The notes under the pieces: model-generated
Database searches by the model: none
Told to the model about the DNA's origin: nothing
What the model saw: only the letters and a program-made list of their open reading frames with translations
NCBI GenBank assembly: GCA_900539265.1
Contig: UQBM01000010.1
Span: 4,277-68,276 of the forward strand
From: an uncultured Mollicutes bacterium
GTDB lineage: Bacteria; Bacillota_I; Bacilli_A; ML615J-28; CAG-313
Direction of reading: 5' to 3'
Length of the DNA: 64,000 nt
Program-made: the position numbers and the translations under genes
Shown: positions 61,996-64,000 of the stretch, one piece after another
How positions within the stretch are numbered: position 1 is the first letter of the stretch
Layout: every line of letters begins with the position of its first letter

Positions 61996-63936
61996 ATGAA
62001 AAAACGTTTTTTTAAAGTATTCAAAGTACTAACAATAACTTCAACTTTACTTTTAACTATTTTTATTTTAAGCATCGCCATTATCACTACTAATATGAAT
62101 TACCAATTACCAGAAATTATTAATGTTGAATTATATGATAGCACTAACCATAAATATCTAAGTTATTCTAATGGAAAAAAACAATCCTATGTTAAACTTG
62201 ATGATATTTCTCCATATTTAAAGGAAGCCTTTATTTCAATTGAAGATAAACGATTTTATAAGCATCATGGAGTTGATATCATTAGAATGGGTGGTGCTGT
62301 TTTAAAAAATCTTAAATCTAATAAACTATCCGAAGGAGCATCAACAATTACTCAACAATATGTTAGAAATCTCTATTTAACAACTGAAAAGACTTGGAAA
62401 AGGAAAATTAACGAAATCCTTATTTCTTTAAATATTGAAAAAAACTATTCAAAAAGTGAAATTTTAGAAGGATATCTCAACTCTATCTACTTTGATCATG
62501 GCATTTATGGTGTTGAGGATGCTAGCATTTATTATTTTAATAAACATGCAAAAGATCTAACTTTAACAGAGGCTGCCGCAATCGCGAGTATTCCTAAAGG
62601 TCCAACTTTATATTCACCAATTAAAAATCCTGAAAATAATAAAGAGCGTCGCAATTTAATTTTAAAAGAAATGGTAAATGATGGTCTGATTACTAATGAA
62701 GAATATGAAGAGTCTAGTAAAACAACTCTTACATGTGTAGGTAATAATCCAAATGACGATGTCGTAAACGCTCCTTATTTCCAAGATTTAGTTTTACAAG
62801 AATTAAAGAAAATTCCTGAAATTAGTGGTAAAATGGCAGGTGGTTTAAAAGTTTATACAACACTAAATACTGAACTTTACACAGCTATTAATGATAGTAT
62901 CAAAAAAAGAGCACCAGAAAGCGATATTGAAACAGCTATTTATGCAATGGAACCATCAACTGGAAAGGTTTTAGCAGTTATAGGTGGCAGAGATTATGAA
63001 AAAAGTACTTATAATAGAGCTATTTCTAGTAGTAGACAACCAGGATCTTCCATTAAACCTTTTTTATATTTAACTGCTCTTGAAAACGGCTTTACAGTTG
63101 CCACTACTTTTGTTAGCGAACCAACCACTTTTTATTATAACAATACAACATATTCTCCAACCAATTTTCAAAGTATTTATGCGGGATTTGATGTTTCGAT
63201 GGCTTATGCTCTTGCAACTAGTGATAATATTTATGCAGTAAAAACACATCTTTTCTTAGGATGTGATAAAATGGTTAACACACTAAAAAGATTTGGCTTT
63301 TCAGGTAATATTCCCGCTATTCCATCACTCGCCCTTGGAGTTAAAGAAGTATCAGTTAAAGAACTAACAGAGGCCTATAGTATACTTGCTAATAGTGGTA
63401 AACAAGTTACGCCAACAATTATTACTAAAATAACCAATATGAATGATGAAACTTTATACGAAGCAAAACCTAAGACTAGCACAATTGCTGATAAAAGTGA
63501 TGTTTATTTATTAAGTGAGGCAATGACATCAGTATTTGATGATAATATGACTTATAATATTAGACCAACTGGTGTTTCAATTAAAAGTATGTTAACAACA
63601 AAATATGCCGCTAAGAGTGGTTCTACCGATACTGATAACTGGATGGTTGGTTATAATCCTGATATTGTGGTCAGTGTTTGGAGTGGGTATGATGATAACA
63701 AAGAAATTATCTCTTCCCTAGATGCTAAATTTGGTAAATATATTTGGGCTGATACAGTTGAAGCATATTATAAAATTACTGGTATTACTCCATCATGGTA
63801 TGAAACACCAGATAATGTAATCAGTGTTGAAATTAACCCTACAACTGGATTCTATGCAGCCTTTGGCGAATATACTAAACCAATTTACTTTAAGAAAGAA
63901 AATCTACCATGGTTTGTAAACTTTAAAAATGACTAA
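61996..63936 (+). CDS. Bifunctional penicillin-binding protein 1A family
   Basis: Class A PBP of 646 residues that polymerises and cross-links peptidoglycan. One N-terminal membrane helix (about residues 10-33), a GT51 glycosyltransferase domain (SIEDKRFYKHHGVD with catalytic Glu, GASTITQQYVRNLYL, KRKINEILISLNIEKNYSK), and a transpeptidase domain with the SxxK serine in QPGSSIKPFLYL, SDN in LATSDNIYAV and KSG in YAAKSGSTDT. All three penicillin-binding motifs are intact. GGTGAT precedes the ATG. It shows that the organism builds a cell wall. Confidence 0.95.
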   Translation: MKKRFFKVFKVLTITSTLLLTIFILSIAIITTNMNYQLPEIINVELYDSTNHKYLSYSNGKKQSYVKLDDISPYLKEAFISIEDKRFYKHHGVDIIRMGGAVLKNLKSNKLSEGASTITQQYVRNLYLTTEKTWKRKINEILISLNIEKNYSKSEILEGYLNSIYFDHGIYGVEDASIYYFNKHAKDLTLTEAAAIASIPKGPTLYSPIKNPENNKERRNLILKEMVNDGLITNEEYEESSKTTLTCVGNNPNDDVVNAPYFQDLVLQELKKIPEISGKMAGGLKVYTTLNTELYTAINDSIKKRAPESDIETAIYAMEPSTGKVLAVIGGRDYEKSTYNRAISSSRQPGSSIKPFLYLTALENGFTVATTFVSEPTTFYYNNTTYSPTNFQSIYAGFDVSMAYALATSDNIYAVKTHLFLGCDKMVNTLKRFGFSGNIPAIPSLALGVKEVSVKELTEAYSILANSGKQVTPTIITKITNMNDETLYEAKPKTSTIADKSDVYLLSEAMTSVFDDNMTYNIRPTGVSIKSMLTTKYAAKSGSTDTDNWMVGYNPDIVVSVWSGYDDNKEIISSLDAKFGKYIWADTVEAYYKITGITPSWYETPDNVISVEINPTTGFYAAFGEYTKPIYFKKENLPWFVNFKND

Positions 63937-63945
63937 GTTATATAC

Positions 63946-64000
63946 TGAAATAGTCAAGAAAAAGTAGACACAAAAAAAACATTTATATGAATCCCTGTTC
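63946..64000. mobile_element. Possible IS3-family end at the window edge
   Basis: Sequence beginning TGAAATAGTCAAGAAAAAGT then AGACAC resembles terminal sequences of IS3-group elements, and lies in the gap after the PBP gene. No transposase is visible because the window ends. Confidence 0.3.

Overview
This window comes from a very AT-rich, low-GC Gram-positive chromosome. It most resembles an uncultured member of the Bacilli close to the Erysipelotrichia/RF39/Mollicutes side of that class. Support: the DnaB-DnaI helicase-loading pair, polA-mutM-coaE-dnaB-dnaI-thrS synteny, a T-box, strong AGGAGG ribosome sites, frequent ATGA/TAATG overlaps between genes, a bifunctional penicillin-binding protein (so it has a wall), and UGA used as a stop (walJ ends TGA), which excludes the Mycoplasma code. 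Several genes point to endospore formation or a spore-forming ancestry: a clear CotE homologue, a SafA-like LysM protein beside it, a 30-residue YjcZ-type peptide, and a Pro/Tyr-rich small protein behind a good sigma-K-like promoter. No rRNA, tRNA or CRISPR array was seen.

Layout. 1-7.8 kb (- strand): rpsB-tsf-pyrH-frr, then uppS-cdsA-dxr-rseP (rseP runs off the left edge). 7.9-10.8 kb: acetyltransferase, xerC, trmFO. 10.9-14.6 kb: ferrous iron uptake (two feoA, feoB, and a small Cys-rich membrane protein) facing a DtxR/MntR-type regulator, with three matching palindromes between. 14.6-15.7 kb: LysM protein and XRE regulator, divergent, with a long hairpin. 15.7-24.6 kb: T-box-thrS, dnaI, dnaB, an unknown gene, a mutM-coaE fusion, polA. 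24.7-28.4 kb (+): VanY-like carboxypeptidase, Pro/Tyr protein, lysine riboswitch and a three-gene amino-acid ABC transporter. 28.4-41.6 kb (-): orphan PglX-like DNA methyltransferase, lipoproteins, an agmatinase plus a duplicated SpeD-like protein, the spore-coat pair, a GH18 lipoprotein with six repeats, two DUF21-CBS membrane proteins. 41.8-50.8 kb: ZIP transporter, recD2, mnmA, uvrB, rlmH, walJ. 51.2-56.8 kb (+): two paralogous exported PrsA/SurA-like proteins. 56.9-61.5 kb (-): ychF, CCA-adding enzyme, YhaM nuclease. 61.6-63.9 kb (+): an unknown gene and PBP1A; a possible insertion-sequence end lies at the right edge.

Most of the window is ordinary housekeeping. The points most worth following are (i) the SpeD-like protein made of two fused halves, one catalytically dead, translationally coupled to agmatinase, suggesting a pyruvoyl arginine decarboxylase-agmatinase route to putrescine; (ii) the single-frame MutM-CoaE fusion; (iii) the spore-coat genes and their sporulation-type promoters; (iv) the three-site metal regulon; and (v) a 95-nt hairpin in the leader of a LysM gene. 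Nothing here proves a wholly new system, and all functional calls are made from sequence alone.
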